64,000 bases of DNA, taken from Acidimicrobiia bacterium (GTDB taxonomy: Bacteria > Actinomycetota > Acidimicrobiia > Spongiisociales > UBA11373). Position 1 is the first letter of the stretch; every line of letters starts with the position of its first letter. The notes below the pieces were generated by a model that made no database searches, was not told the origin of the DNA, and was given only the letters and a program-made list of their open reading frames with translations. This document shows positions 54,801 through 62,832 of this stretch, in pieces. The stretch lies in NCBI GenBank assembly GCA_029263095.1, contig JAJCYA010000013.1, forward strand, positions 1 to 64,000, given 5' to 3'. Both the position numbers and the translations under genes were made by a program.

Positions 54801-56213
54801 CGGTTCGCCCGCACTCATGGACCATTCACCACACACGCTGCCTCAACCGAACTCGGCCTTCCATTGGCGGCGGTCGATGCTGCCTTGCACGATCTCGAAG
54901 CTCGGGGTCGAGTCGCCAGCGGAGCCTTCCACCCCGATGGCGGCGGAACCGAGTGGGTAGACCTGGGAGTTCTACGCCGGTTGCGTCGCCGCTCCCTGGC
55001 TGTGCTGCGAAGCGAGGTCGAAGCGGTAGACGCCGAGGCTCTCGGGTCGTTCCTTCCCGAATGGCACGGGATCGGCGGCGCAGGCTCGACCCCGGGACGA
55101 CTGCTCGAAGCCGTCGGTCGCCTCCAGGGCGCCGCGCTGCCGGCCTCCACACTCGAACGCGATGTCCTGGCGTCGCGCCTCGACTACACACCGGACCTTC
55201 TGGATTCGTTGCTCGCCTCCGGCGATGTGGTCTGGATCGGACGGGGCTCATTGGCCGGGCGCGACGGGAGAATCGCGCTGTACCGGCGCGATCAAGTGCC
55301 TCTCCTGCTGTGGCCGCTGGATCTCGATCATCCTGAAGGATCGATCCACGACCGGCTCAGGTCACACCTCGCAGATCGAGGGGCATCCTTCTTCGCCGAC
55401 CTCTACCGGGCGGCGGGAGGAGGCGACCCAAACGAAGTAGTGGCGGCCATCTGGGATCTCGCCTGGGCAGGCGAAATCACCAACGACACGATCGCACCCC
55501 TGCGCGCCTTCCTCTGGGGTCGCGCCCGCAGCCGCCGCTCCGGCAAGCCTTCGCTTCCGAGCTCGTCGTCTCCCCCGGCAGCCAGCGGTCGCTGGTCGTT
55601 GACCACCGACCTCATGAGCGATGTCACTCACACCGAGCAACAGGCCGCCAGGGCCGAGCAGTTACTCGAACGCCACGGAGTCGTTGTGCGCGAGGCCGTC
55701 CTCGCGGAGAAGATTCCTGGTGGCTTCGCAGGCTTGTATCCGGTCTATTCGGCGCTTGAGGAAGCGGGCAGGATCCGACGGGGCTACTTCGTCGACGGTC
55801 GCGGTGGCGCCCAATTCGCCCTCCCCGGGGCCGTCGATCGGCTGCGAGCCACCGAATCGATCACAACGGTCATCGCCGCAACCGATCCCGCCAACCCCTA
55901 TGGGGCGTCCGTGCCGTGGCCGGCGTCACCGGGCCGACCGTCTCGGACCGCCGGAGCGTACGTCGCACTGGTAGACGGCCGGCCAGCTGCATTCGTCGAG
56001 CGAGGCGGGCGATCCCTGGTCACCTTCCCCGACCTCGAAGTGGAGCCGACCCGGGTGGCTGCAGCGGTCGCCGAGGTGGCCAGGCGCCGCATCCAGCGAA
56101 TGACCATCGAGCGAATCGATGGGGTTCCGATTGCAGAGTCGGCGCTGGGTGCCGCTCTCACCGACGCCGGATTCACCACCGGATACAAGGGGATGAGTCT
56201 GCGCGGATCCTAG
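51852..56213 (+). CDS. lhr: Lhr-type ATP-dependent DNA helicase
   Basis: 1453 residues, typical of the long bacterial Lhr. Helicase core: APTGSGKT (43-50), SPLKALAYD, TTPESLYLML, DEVH (166-169), LSATQRPLETI, TSSLELGIDMDAVDLV and QRVGRAGHQVG. A winged helix and the large C-terminal Lhr domain follow. Lhr is a 3'-to-5' DNA/DNA-RNA helicase linked to repair in mycobacteria. The stop overlaps the convergent ALDH gene by four bases. Start ATG lacks a strong ribosome site. Confidence 0.95.
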   Translation: MASLDLFGSAAATWFNGAFAAPTPAQELGWEAIAAGRDTLIHAPTGSGKTLAAFLWSIDRLMAEPTPADQERCRVLYVSPLKALAYDVERNLRAPLRGIRREAELAGEALPNVEVALRTGDTSARERRAMLRRPPDILITTPESLYLMLTSQAREVLASVRTVIVDEVHAVAGSKRGTHLAISLERLAEVTATPPQRIGLSATQRPLETIAEFLGGGTPLGEGWTPRPVEIVDAPRDKVLDIEIVVPLDDMTKPDAVDAAGTPIKSVWPSIYPEIVRLVREHQSAIVFANSRGLVERLAAALNEQAGEEIARAHHGSVSRDQRVEIEGGLKDGSLRCVVATSSLELGIDMDAVDLVVLVESPTTVARGLQRVGRAGHQVGVPSRAKVYPKHRGDLLEAAVIVRRMHEGLIEATRVPKNPLDVLAQQIVATVAVADRSVEDVYDLVRRAAPYQSLAREPFEAVLDMLSGRYPSDDFAELRPRLTWDRVAGTLTALGNARMLAVTNPGTIPDRGLYTVNLPEGGRVGELDEEMVYESRAGDVFVLGSSTWQITEITPDRVVVVPAPGRPGAKLPFWHGDTMGRPLETGRALGAFTRELAGLDAEGAAATLVEQHRLDERAAANLVRYLEEERTATGALPTDRTIVAERFRDEIGDWRIVLLSPFGARVHAPWSMAAAAVIRRDHGIAVDAVWSDDGFILRFPDADEAPDPAELVIDPAEASGLVIDEIGSSALFAARFREAAARSLLLPRRRPGNRTPLWLQRRRSTDLLEAARRYQTFPVVLEAMREVLQEHFDIEALTSLLGDVAARRIRLVAVDTPGPSPFALSLMFDFVSSYMYEYDGPAAERRAMALTVDRELLGQLLGEPTLRDLLDPEVVAAVELELQRLADGTATRGRDGVADLLRSLGPLTTEEVEVRTESGAAAGLLDELVAERRIVDVVIGGEPHWAVVEDVARLRDALGVQPPRGVPEALLEPVDDPLGDVVGRFARTHGPFTTHAASTELGLPLAAVDAALHDLEARGRVASGAFHPDGGGTEWVDLGVLRRLRRRSLAVLRSEVEAVDAEALGSFLPEWHGIGGAGSTPGRLLEAVGRLQGAALPASTLERDVLASRLDYTPDLLDSLLASGDVVWIGRGSLAGRDGRIALYRRDQVPLLLWPLDLDHPEGSIHDRLRSHLADRGASFFADLYRAAGGGDPNEVVAAIWDLAWAGEITNDTIAPLRAFLWGRARSRRSGKPSLPSSSSPPAASGRWSLTTDLMSDVTHTEQQAARAEQLLERHGVVVREAVLAEKIPGGFAGLYPVYSALEEAGRIRRGYFVDGRGGAQFALPGAVDRLRATESITTVIAATDPANPYGASVPWPASPGRPSRTAGAYVALVDGRPAAFVERGGRSLVTFPDLEVEPTRVAAAVAEVARRRIQRMTIERIDGVPIAESALGAALTDAGFTTGYKGMSLRGS

Positions 56214-57916
56214 GTCCGCACGGCGGCGGCGAGCAGCGCGGGCAATCGACGCCACGCCGGTCTGGCCTCGAAGGCAGTCGCACGTCGCAAGGCGGTCGCG
56301 GAGTGACCATGGAACACCGACCACGTCGGTTTCGGCACAAGAATGAATGGCGCCCGAGCCACCGTCTTCTGAGGTCGATCGACCAGCCGGGCATTGTGAA
56401 CGAAGCCGCGCCCGCTGCCGATGTCATCGATCGTATGCCCGGGGAAGGCTCCCCATGGGATCACCCCGAGAGGGAATCCGATGGCACCCCAAATGTTCAG
56501 GCCAATAGTTCCGTAGCGGAGATCATCGATAGCGCGCTCGATCGCTTTGCGGTCTACCTCCAGCGTGGCCTTGTCGACGAGCAGCGTCGCGTTGAGAGTG
56601 CCCCGCAGCCGATCGTTGCAGAACTCGACTGCGCGCTGCAGGAACGCGGCAGGATCATCCCCCGGAAGGGCGACCGAGGCCATCACACGGCAGAACGCCT
56701 CCTCGTTGAACGCCGGATGATCGGCGTCGGCCTCCACCCCAACGACCGTCGCCGGAAGTCCCTCGACCGAGGAGCCGAACGTCTGTACATCGCCCCCAGC
56801 ATCGATGATTCGGCGATAACGATCGATCGACCCCGGGTAATACGGTGCCCGATCAGGTCGCGAAGCAAGCTTCTCGCCAACCAGTTCCATGAACTCCTGG
56901 CGCTGGCTCCAGGCCTCTGGGAGAACAATGACCTTGGCCGCGTTGCAGTTGTACCCGGCGTTCTGCAGCAGCTGTGTTGCCACGTGCTCCGCCTGGTACG
57001 ACAACTCCCTTCTCTTCCACACCCCCGGAACGACAATCACGGGGCTGACATTGCCCAACTCGCTGGTGACCGGCTTCTTCATCCGCGGATTGTTGGCAAC
57101 CTTGCGGGCGGCGCCATCGGCACCGGTACCGAACACGATGGCGTCGTGCGTCGCTTCCGATCCTGTGATGTGGATTTCATCGACCTCCGGGTGCATCACC
57201 AGATGGTCGCCAACGTCGGACCCTCCGTACGAAGTGCGGACGAACCCCGACGCGATGAGATCTGCGAACGCGTGCTCGACATACGGCCCGATGTAGTCGT
57301 TGACCGGATTGAACTTGAGCATGGCCACGTGCCCCTCGACGAACAGCTTGTGAACTACATCGAGAGGAGCGATGCTCGAGACGTTGCCGGCTCCGAGGAC
57401 CACGGCAACCCCCGAATCCACGGTGTCGGGTTTGGTGTAGATACCGCCGAGATGGTGACGGGCCTGGCCGCGACCAATAGCGGGGTCCATTCGCACCGAT
57501 GCCGTCCAGCCCGGGTAGAGGATGCGATCCCACGTATCACCGGGCAGTACGTCGACGGCTACTTGGCCGTCCGGTAGCTCCCTGATCGCCCTGTCGGGAA
57601 GCGGGACCTCGCCCCTGCGGCGGATTCCCTCGAGCGTGCCCTGGAGGAATCGCAATGTACGCAGCACGGCCATGGGGCCGGCCACCCACTCCTCGCCCGC
57701 CATCTCCGGCCCAATGCCCTTGGCTCGCAACGCATCCGCAACGAGGTCGGGAGCAGCTTCCATCGTTCTGACGCGAATCGCAGCCAGGTCGGCGATCCGG
57801 TCGTCGATGCTTCGTCGCGACCACCCGACCGCGCTGTCGCGCAGTGTGCCAAGCGAACGGTCGAGCAAATACTGCGAGGTCGCCGTGGCACCGTTGGGGG
57901 GAGACAGCCCAGTCAT
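56210..57916 (-). CDS. Aldehyde dehydrogenase-family protein
   Basis: 568 residues, longer than the usual 480-500, with extra residues at both ends. HITGSEATHDAIVFG and ELGNVSPVIV are NAD-binding and active-site segments, and NAGYNCNAAKVIV carries the catalytic Cys in a less common context (usually GQxC). VVLGAGNVSSIAPLDVV is also typical of this divergent group. Substrate unknown. Converges on lhr and diverges from the DUF4032 gene. Confidence 0.8.
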   Translation of the reverse strand: MTGLSPPNGATATSQYLLDRSLGTLRDSAVGWSRRSIDDRIADLAAIRVRTMEAAPDLVADALRAKGIGPEMAGEEWVAGPMAVLRTLRFLQGTLEGIRRRGEVPLPDRAIRELPDGQVAVDVLPGDTWDRILYPGWTASVRMDPAIGRGQARHHLGGIYTKPDTVDSGVAVVLGAGNVSSIAPLDVVHKLFVEGHVAMLKFNPVNDYIGPYVEHAFADLIASGFVRTSYGGSDVGDHLVMHPEVDEIHITGSEATHDAIVFGTGADGAARKVANNPRMKKPVTSELGNVSPVIVVPGVWKRRELSYQAEHVATQLLQNAGYNCNAAKVIVLPEAWSQRQEFMELVGEKLASRPDRAPYYPGSIDRYRRIIDAGGDVQTFGSSVEGLPATVVGVEADADHPAFNEEAFCRVMASVALPGDDPAAFLQRAVEFCNDRLRGTLNATLLVDKATLEVDRKAIERAIDDLRYGTIGLNIWGAIGFPLGVIPWGAFPGHTIDDIGSGRGFVHNARLVDRPQKTVARAPFILVPKPTWSVFHGHSATALRRATAFEARPAWRRLPALLAAAVRT

Positions 57917-58078
57917 GCGAACGCTCTTCCGAAGGGCTGCGAACAGCGGTCCGCAACGATCGTGCCGCTGCTCCGAGATCGATCGATGCGGTGTGTTGCG
58001 TCCATTCGGGCAGGCTACCGGCTATCAAATCCACTGGACCCGTGCCGGGCCAGCCGCCGAGGCCGCGAGAATGAGCCC

Positions 58079-59266
58079 ATGAGCACGCCGAATCTCCGTA
58101 TCCGCAGTGGTCACCCGGACTTCCTCGACCTGCCCTGGGAGAAGTCGCTCACCGAATGGGATCACCCGCGGCGACTGCATCTACCAAAGGGGATCTCGCG
58201 GCACGAGGTCCGATTCTTTGGATACGACACCGGTGTCTACGCCGTCAAGGAGATATCCGCCCGCACCGCCCTCCACGAGTTCGAGATCCTGCGCCGACTC
58301 GAAGAGATCGAAGCACCTTCCGTCGTGCCGGTGGGGGTTGTCGAGCGGCCTTGGATCGATGAGAACGACGAGCAGTCCGGAGCAGTGATAACCGAATACC
58401 TCCGCCATGCATTCTCCTATCGCGAATTGCTGTCCGGCCCCGGATTCGGTGGCCGACGGAACCAGATGCTCGACGCATTCGCTCTTTTGCTCGTCGAACT
58501 GCATCTGCTGGGTTGCTATTGGGGAGACTGCTCTCTCTCCAACGTCCTGTACCACTACGACGCCGATCAGATTGCAGTGACGATGGTCGATGCCGAAACG
58601 GCCGAACTGGTCCCGAGGTTGAGCAAAGGCCGACGCGAAGACGATCTCGCAATCATGGTCGAGAACGTGGCCGGGGGGATGGCCGACATCGCGGCGTCGC
58701 GCGACCTGGACCTCGACCACGCCGACCTCGCTCTCGGAGAGGACATCGCCGATCGGTACCGGAACCTGTGGGTAGAGCTCACCCACGACGAGGTGATCCC
58801 GGTCGACGAACGGTTCCGCATCAACGAAAGGATCCTCCGCATCAACGATCTCGGATTCGAGGTCGAGGATCTCCATCTGACCGCCGAGGACGGCGGCCAC
58901 CGCCTGAGGATTGGTGTGACTGTGGGCGGGCGGACCTTCCATCAGCATCGGCTGCGCGCCCTGACCGGCGTCGAAGCCTCCGACGAACAGTCGCGCCAGA
59001 TCCTCAACGATCTCTCCCACTACAGAGCGAACCGCGAAGAGCTCTCCCCCGAGATCGCCGCAATCCGGTGGCGCGCCGAGCAGTTCGAGCCCATGATGGC
59101 CTCCCTGCGCTCGCTGGGTGACCTCCGCACGGTGGATCCCGTCCAGGCGTATTGCGACTTCCTGCACCACAGGTACCTCCTGTCCGCCGGGTTGGGACGT
59201 GACGTCCCCAACGATGAGGCCTTCGAGCAATGGGTGGAAGAAGGCCAACCCGGCTATCCCATCTAG
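58079..59266 (+). CDS. DUF4032 protein with kinase-like domain
   Basis: 395 residues from the ATG at 58079. The N-terminal half is kinase-like: YAVKEIS (ATP Lys), LHLLGCYWGDCSLSNVLY (catalytic loop with D and N) and VTMVDAETAEL (metal Asp). The C-terminal half is DUF4032, including HRLRALTGVEASDEQSR and YCDFLHHRYLLS. Found mainly in actinobacteria; it may phosphorylate a small molecule or lipid, which is inference. Confidence 0.85.
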   Translation: MSTPNLRIRSGHPDFLDLPWEKSLTEWDHPRRLHLPKGISRHEVRFFGYDTGVYAVKEISARTALHEFEILRRLEEIEAPSVVPVGVVERPWIDENDEQSGAVITEYLRHAFSYRELLSGPGFGGRRNQMLDAFALLLVELHLLGCYWGDCSLSNVLYHYDADQIAVTMVDAETAELVPRLSKGRREDDLAIMVENVAGGMADIAASRDLDLDHADLALGEDIADRYRNLWVELTHDEVIPVDERFRINERILRINDLGFEVEDLHLTAEDGGHRLRIGVTVGGRTFHQHRLRALTGVEASDEQSRQILNDLSHYRANREELSPEIAAIRWRAEQFEPMMASLRSLGDLRTVDPVQAYCDFLHHRYLLSAGLGRDVPNDEAFEQWVEEGQPGYPI

Positions 59267-59326
59267 CGCTTCGAACGGATGCCATGGATCTCAAGGCGAC
59301 GGTTCGGTCGGCCGATGCCATGAGCG

Positions 59327-59824
59327 ATGGCACAAGCAGTTGCATACCCCGACAGCTGGGCATCGGACCTGGCCCTGGCAACCCCGCACGCCCCTCCTGG
59401 CGACCATGCGGGGCTGAGCCGGCTGCCCTCCGAGTGGCTGACCATCGATCGGATCGTCCTCGATGACGTCCTCATCGATCACGTAGTCGTAGGTCCAAAT
59501 GGCGTATTCGCCGTTTCTGTGGACTCGGATCCGGAGCCGGCCACCGTCGAATGGGACGGCCTATACCGGGACGGGGTGCGAGTCACGAGGACCGTAAAGG
59601 CTGCTCTCATGGCGGCACATGACCTCCGGCAACGCGTCGGGCATCGGTTCTTCGCCTACCCGCTACTGGTCACCGCGATCGCCGGAACCGACGGACAGTT
59701 GGATCGACTCGGAGTCGTTCCCGGTGGACGGATCCCTGAGGTGATCTGGAGCCACGCCGGAACACCGCTGACCAGAACGCAGCGGACCGAGATTGTCTGG
59801 GCCCTTCAGGGCCTGATTGAATAG
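59327..59824 (+). CDS. NERD-like domain protein
   Basis: 165 residues. TIDRIVLDDVLIDHVVVGPNGVFAVSVDSDPE matches the core of the nuclease-related (NERD) fold (residues about 39-70), where relatives have IDHVVVGPxGVFxIxTK. The position of the usual TK/ExK is VDSD, so nuclease activity is doubtful. The rest has a short helical region. Function unknown. Confidence 0.55.
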   Translation: MAQAVAYPDSWASDLALATPHAPPGDHAGLSRLPSEWLTIDRIVLDDVLIDHVVVGPNGVFAVSVDSDPEPATVEWDGLYRDGVRVTRTVKAALMAAHDLRQRVGHRFFAYPLLVTAIAGTDGQLDRLGVVPGGRIPEVIWSHAGTPLTRTQRTEIVWALQGLIE

Positions 59825-59933
59825 CGGTCGCACGACGCGAACCAACGCCGACGCAACGGTGGGACCTGCCTCCCCACCTGCCAATTTTCGGACAGTCGAG
59901 CGCGCCGGGAGTGGTGCCGATAGTCTCTGGCCC

Positions 59934-60461
59934 GTGCGAATCCTCATCGCCACGACTGGCGTGCTTACCCCCGAGCCGGTCGCTGGTTTTGTAGCCCAAC
60001 TCATCGGTGAAGATGGCATCGCCTACGTGGTTACGGTCATCGAAGTACCGCGCTCATTCCTCGATGAGATCAGATCAGAGGAATGGCACCCGCTGGCCGA
60101 CAGCTCCCCGAAGTGGACGACCGAAGAGGATCGCGTCATCGCCCGCTACGTAGAAGAACGCGGAGCACACGTCACCGATCCAATCCTCGCAGCGCTTCAC
60201 AGTCGTGACGTCGAGGCCGAGACGGTGTACCTGGAAGGGGAGGATCCAGCCACGACGATCATCCGGGCGGCAGAGGATCTCGACGCGGATCTAGTCGTGC
60301 TCGGAGCCACCAAGCAGCTGTTCGATGAGTCCCATTGGGAGAGCGTGTCGGTGAGAGTCATGCGCGAGACGGGCAGAGCAGTGCTCGTGGTTCCCACGGC
60401 GCACCGAGACGACACAGGTGAGATGGATCTGCCGACCGCCGAGATCGAAATACCGCAGTGA
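59934..60461 (+). CDS. Universal stress protein-like (UspA) domain protein
   Basis: 175 residues from a GTG at 59934, at which VRILIATTG starts the Usp first strand. The C-terminal ADLVVLGATKQ...RVMRETGRAVLVVP is the UspA layout with a shifted ATP loop (GAT..). A charged tail follows. Translationally coupled to the next gene (GTGA). Confidence 0.75.
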   Translation: MRILIATTGVLTPEPVAGFVAQLIGEDGIAYVVTVIEVPRSFLDEIRSEEWHPLADSSPKWTTEEDRVIARYVEERGAHVTDPILAALHSRDVEAETVYLEGEDPATTIIRAAEDLDADLVVLGATKQLFDESHWESVSVRVMRETGRAVLVVPTAHRDDTGEMDLPTAEIEIPQ

Positions 60462-61333
60462 TCCGCACCCCGGACGATCGGTTTGACGGACTCCCCGACT
60501 ATCCATTCGAGCCTCGCTTCACCGAGTGGGAGGGAATGCGCCTGCACCACCTCGACGAAGGCAAAGGTCCCGTTGTCGTCCTCTTCCATGGAGAGCCGAC
60601 GTGGTCGTTCCTCTACCGCTCGATAGTCCCCCGGTTGGTGACGGCCGGATACCGGGTAATAGCCCCCGACTACCCGGGATTCGGGCGATCCGACAAGCCG
60701 ACAGACCCGACGTTCTACACATACGACCGGCTAGTGCAATCGATGGTGGATCTATGTGACGCCCTCGACCTAGAGGATGCCACGGCGGTCGTGCAGGACT
60801 GGGGGGGACCGATTGGACTCCGAACCGCGGTCGACCGCAGTGATCGCTTCCGTAGACTCGTCATCCTCAACACCGGTCTCTACAGCGGTCCGGGACGAGT
60901 GACACCGGCCTTCGAGGCATGGCGCTCCTTCGTGGAGCACACCCCAGATCTACCGGTCGGAATGATCATGCGGAACGCCTCAGGCCGGGAATGGACACCG
61001 GAGGTCTTGGCCGGATACGAGGCACCGTTTCCCAGCCAGGAGCACAAAGTGGGTGCCTGGCGTCTGCCGCTCATCGTCCCCCTCACCGATGACGATCCCG
61101 GAGCGGCAGAGATGCTCGCGGTCCGTGAGGCGCTCGGCTCGTGGTCTGAACCGGTCCTCGTTCTGTTCTCCGATCAGGATCCGATATTCACGACCCGAGT
61201 TGGTGAGCGGTTCGCCGAGGCGATCCCCGGAGCCGGGCCGCTCGAGGTGATTGCCGGAGCCGGGCACTTTCTTCAGGAGGACTATCCCGAAACCGTCGCA
61301 GGCGCGATCGTCGCCTTCTTGAACCGAACGTAG
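60458..61333 (+). CDS. Haloalkane dehalogenase-like alpha/beta hydrolase
   Basis: 291 residues from a GTG. FHGEPTW (43-49) is the oxyanion segment, VVQDWGG gives nucleophile D114 with the adjacent halide-binding W115, D241 in SDQD is the likely acid and H270 in GAGHF the base. The order and residues match haloalkane dehalogenases of the DhlA/DhmA side, which release halide and alcohol from haloalkanes. Specificity for halides cannot be proven from sequence; an epoxide-hydrolase-like role is less likely given HGEPTW and DW. Coupled to the Usp gene upstream. Confidence 0.82.
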   Translation: MIRTPDDRFDGLPDYPFEPRFTEWEGMRLHHLDEGKGPVVVLFHGEPTWSFLYRSIVPRLVTAGYRVIAPDYPGFGRSDKPTDPTFYTYDRLVQSMVDLCDALDLEDATAVVQDWGGPIGLRTAVDRSDRFRRLVILNTGLYSGPGRVTPAFEAWRSFVEHTPDLPVGMIMRNASGREWTPEVLAGYEAPFPSQEHKVGAWRLPLIVPLTDDDPGAAEMLAVREALGSWSEPVLVLFSDQDPIFTTRVGERFAEAIPGAGPLEVIAGAGHFLQEDYPETVAGAIVAFLNRT

Positions 61334-61352
61334 CTACCCGAACCCGACCTGA

Positions 61353-61757
61353 TCAATCAGTCGCCACACTCAGCTCGGTGCCGCAGAATCCGCCCACAGA
61401 GTGGTGTGCCCTCACGAGGACTTCTTCGCCGAGCACGACGACGCCTGATTGGGAACGCGTAAACGGTTGCTCGTCTTCATGCGGATGCGTCAGCACTCGC
61501 TCCGCGATCGACTCCCCGTCCTCGATCACCTCCCAACGGTCGGCGTATCCGTCCCATCCGGAGTCGTCGGAACGCACGGTCACCGAGAACGTTGCGGTTC
61601 CGTCGCCGGCATCGTTGATCTCCACTGCGATCACATCGGCGCACTGCTCGACCGAGGATGGAGCCGAAGGCCCGCAGGCAACCAGAAGGATGCCAAGCGC
61701 GACCCACCACGATGCGGATCGGCTTAGAGTTGGTCCATGACCGAATTCACGGTCCAC
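61353..61757 (-). CDS. Small lipoprotein of unknown function
   Basis: 134 residues if started at the GTG at 61757; a signal helix SASWWVALGILLVAC ends at a lipobox Cys. The mature part is beta-rich, GTATFSVTVRSDDSGWDGYADRWEV, with a second Cys pair (QCADV, FCGTE). The start overlaps the divergent ACT gene by 21 bases, and no clean ribosome site is seen, so the N-terminus is uncertain. Confidence 0.55.
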   Translation of the reverse strand: MDREFGHGPTLSRSASWWVALGILLVACGPSAPSSVEQCADVIAVEINDAGDGTATFSVTVRSDDSGWDGYADRWEVIEDGESIAERVLTHPHEDEQPFTRSQSGVVVLGEEVLVRAHHSVGGFCGTELSVATD

Positions 61758-62108
61758 TTGTCGAACCGGCCGGGCTCGCTGGCCGACCTGGCGGAGCGTC
61801 TCGCCGCTGTCGGAATCAACATCGAGGCGCTCGCCGCCATCGGAATCGACGACTCCGGAACGGTCAAGCTCATCGTCGACGACGAAGTCACCACCCGCCG
61901 GCTCCTCGAACATCACGGACTGACCTTCGAGGAACGCCGAGTCATCACGACGATGCTGCCAGATCGCCCCGGATCGGTGGCCGCCATGACACGAAGCCTG
62001 GCCGATGCCGGCATGAACATCGAGGCCATGTACCTATTGCGATCGACGCCTGAAGGTCTCGAGTTCGCTATCGCCATCGATGACGGGGCGGGGCGCATCG
62101 CCTCCTGA
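61737..62108 (+). CDS. Tandem ACT-domain protein
   Basis: 123 residues with two ACT domains: FTVHLSNRPGSLADLAERLAAVGINIEAL and VITTMLPDRPGSVAAMTRSLADAGMNIEAM (residues about 4-32 and 69-98). The RPGS-(x)-GxNIE pattern in both is intact. ACT domains bind amino acids to regulate enzymes; a stand-alone pair is a likely sensor. No enzyme it could regulate is next to it. Confidence 0.85.
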   Translation: MTEFTVHLSNRPGSLADLAERLAAVGINIEALAAIGIDDSGTVKLIVDDEVTTRRLLEHHGLTFEERRVITTMLPDRPGSVAAMTRSLADAGMNIEAMYLLRSTPEGLEFAIAIDDGAGRIAS

Positions 62109-62118
62109 GCCACTTGAG

Positions 62119-62832
62119 TCACGGGCGTGTCGCTGCCGAGCGCGCCGCAGTCACCTCGATCGCGTCGTCGAGTTCCCCGAGCGAGACCATGCTGTGGCGC
62201 CGTTCCATACCGAGCCTCAGCAGTTCGTCTGCAAACCCCGGATTCTTGGGCAGCACCGAACCATGGAGGTAGGTACCAAAGCAATGGTGGGTCACCGCTC
62301 CCTCATCGCTACCGGAACCATTGTTACCACTGCCCTTGGTGACTCTCCCCAATGCCGCCTGACCAGAGCCCAGGATGGTGCGACCCCCGTGGTTCTCGAA
62401 TCCGACGAGTCGCCCGAAGTCGGATTCGACGATCACGTTGCCGATCAGTCGCCCCTTGCCACCCACGGTCTCCGCATCGAACACTCCGATCCCTGCCAAC
62501 TCCGAACCATCGGAAGCGACAAACCGGCGTCCAAACAGCTGGTAGCTCCCACAGACGACAAGGAAGGCAACTCCGGCCTCGACCGCCAACCGAACGTTGT
62601 CGGCCCTCTCCACCAGATCGTGCGCCACCTCGATCTGGGAGATGTCCTCGCCACCGCCGGCGACTACAACGTCGGCTCCGAGTAGGTCGTAGTCGGAACC
62701 GACTGGAACAAGGTCGACCCTGTGGGGGATCCCACGCCATTCGAGCCGTTTGCTCAGCGTGATGACATTCCCAGTGTCGCCGTAGATGTTCATCCGATGC
62801 GGGAAGAGATGGGCGATGACGACTTCGCTCAT
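62119..62832 (-). CDS. gatD: Lipid II isoglutaminyl synthase, glutaminase subunit
   Basis: 237 residues from the ATG at 62832, which overlaps murT's stop (ATGA). MNIYGDTGNVITL and VVAGGGEDISQ are GatD signatures; C94 in VVCGSYQLFG is the nucleophile, and YLHGSVLPKNPGFAD carries the catalytic His. GatD supplies ammonia to MurT for amidation of D-Glu in the peptidoglycan stem, a step essential in many Gram-positive bacteria. Confidence 0.95.
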   Translation of the reverse strand: MSEVVIAHLFPHRMNIYGDTGNVITLSKRLEWRGIPHRVDLVPVGSDYDLLGADVVVAGGGEDISQIEVAHDLVERADNVRLAVEAGVAFLVVCGSYQLFGRRFVASDGSELAGIGVFDAETVGGKGRLIGNVIVESDFGRLVGFENHGGRTILGSGQAALGRVTKGSGNNGSGSDEGAVTHHCFGTYLHGSVLPKNPGFADELLRLGMERRHSMVSLGELDDAIEVTAARSAATRP

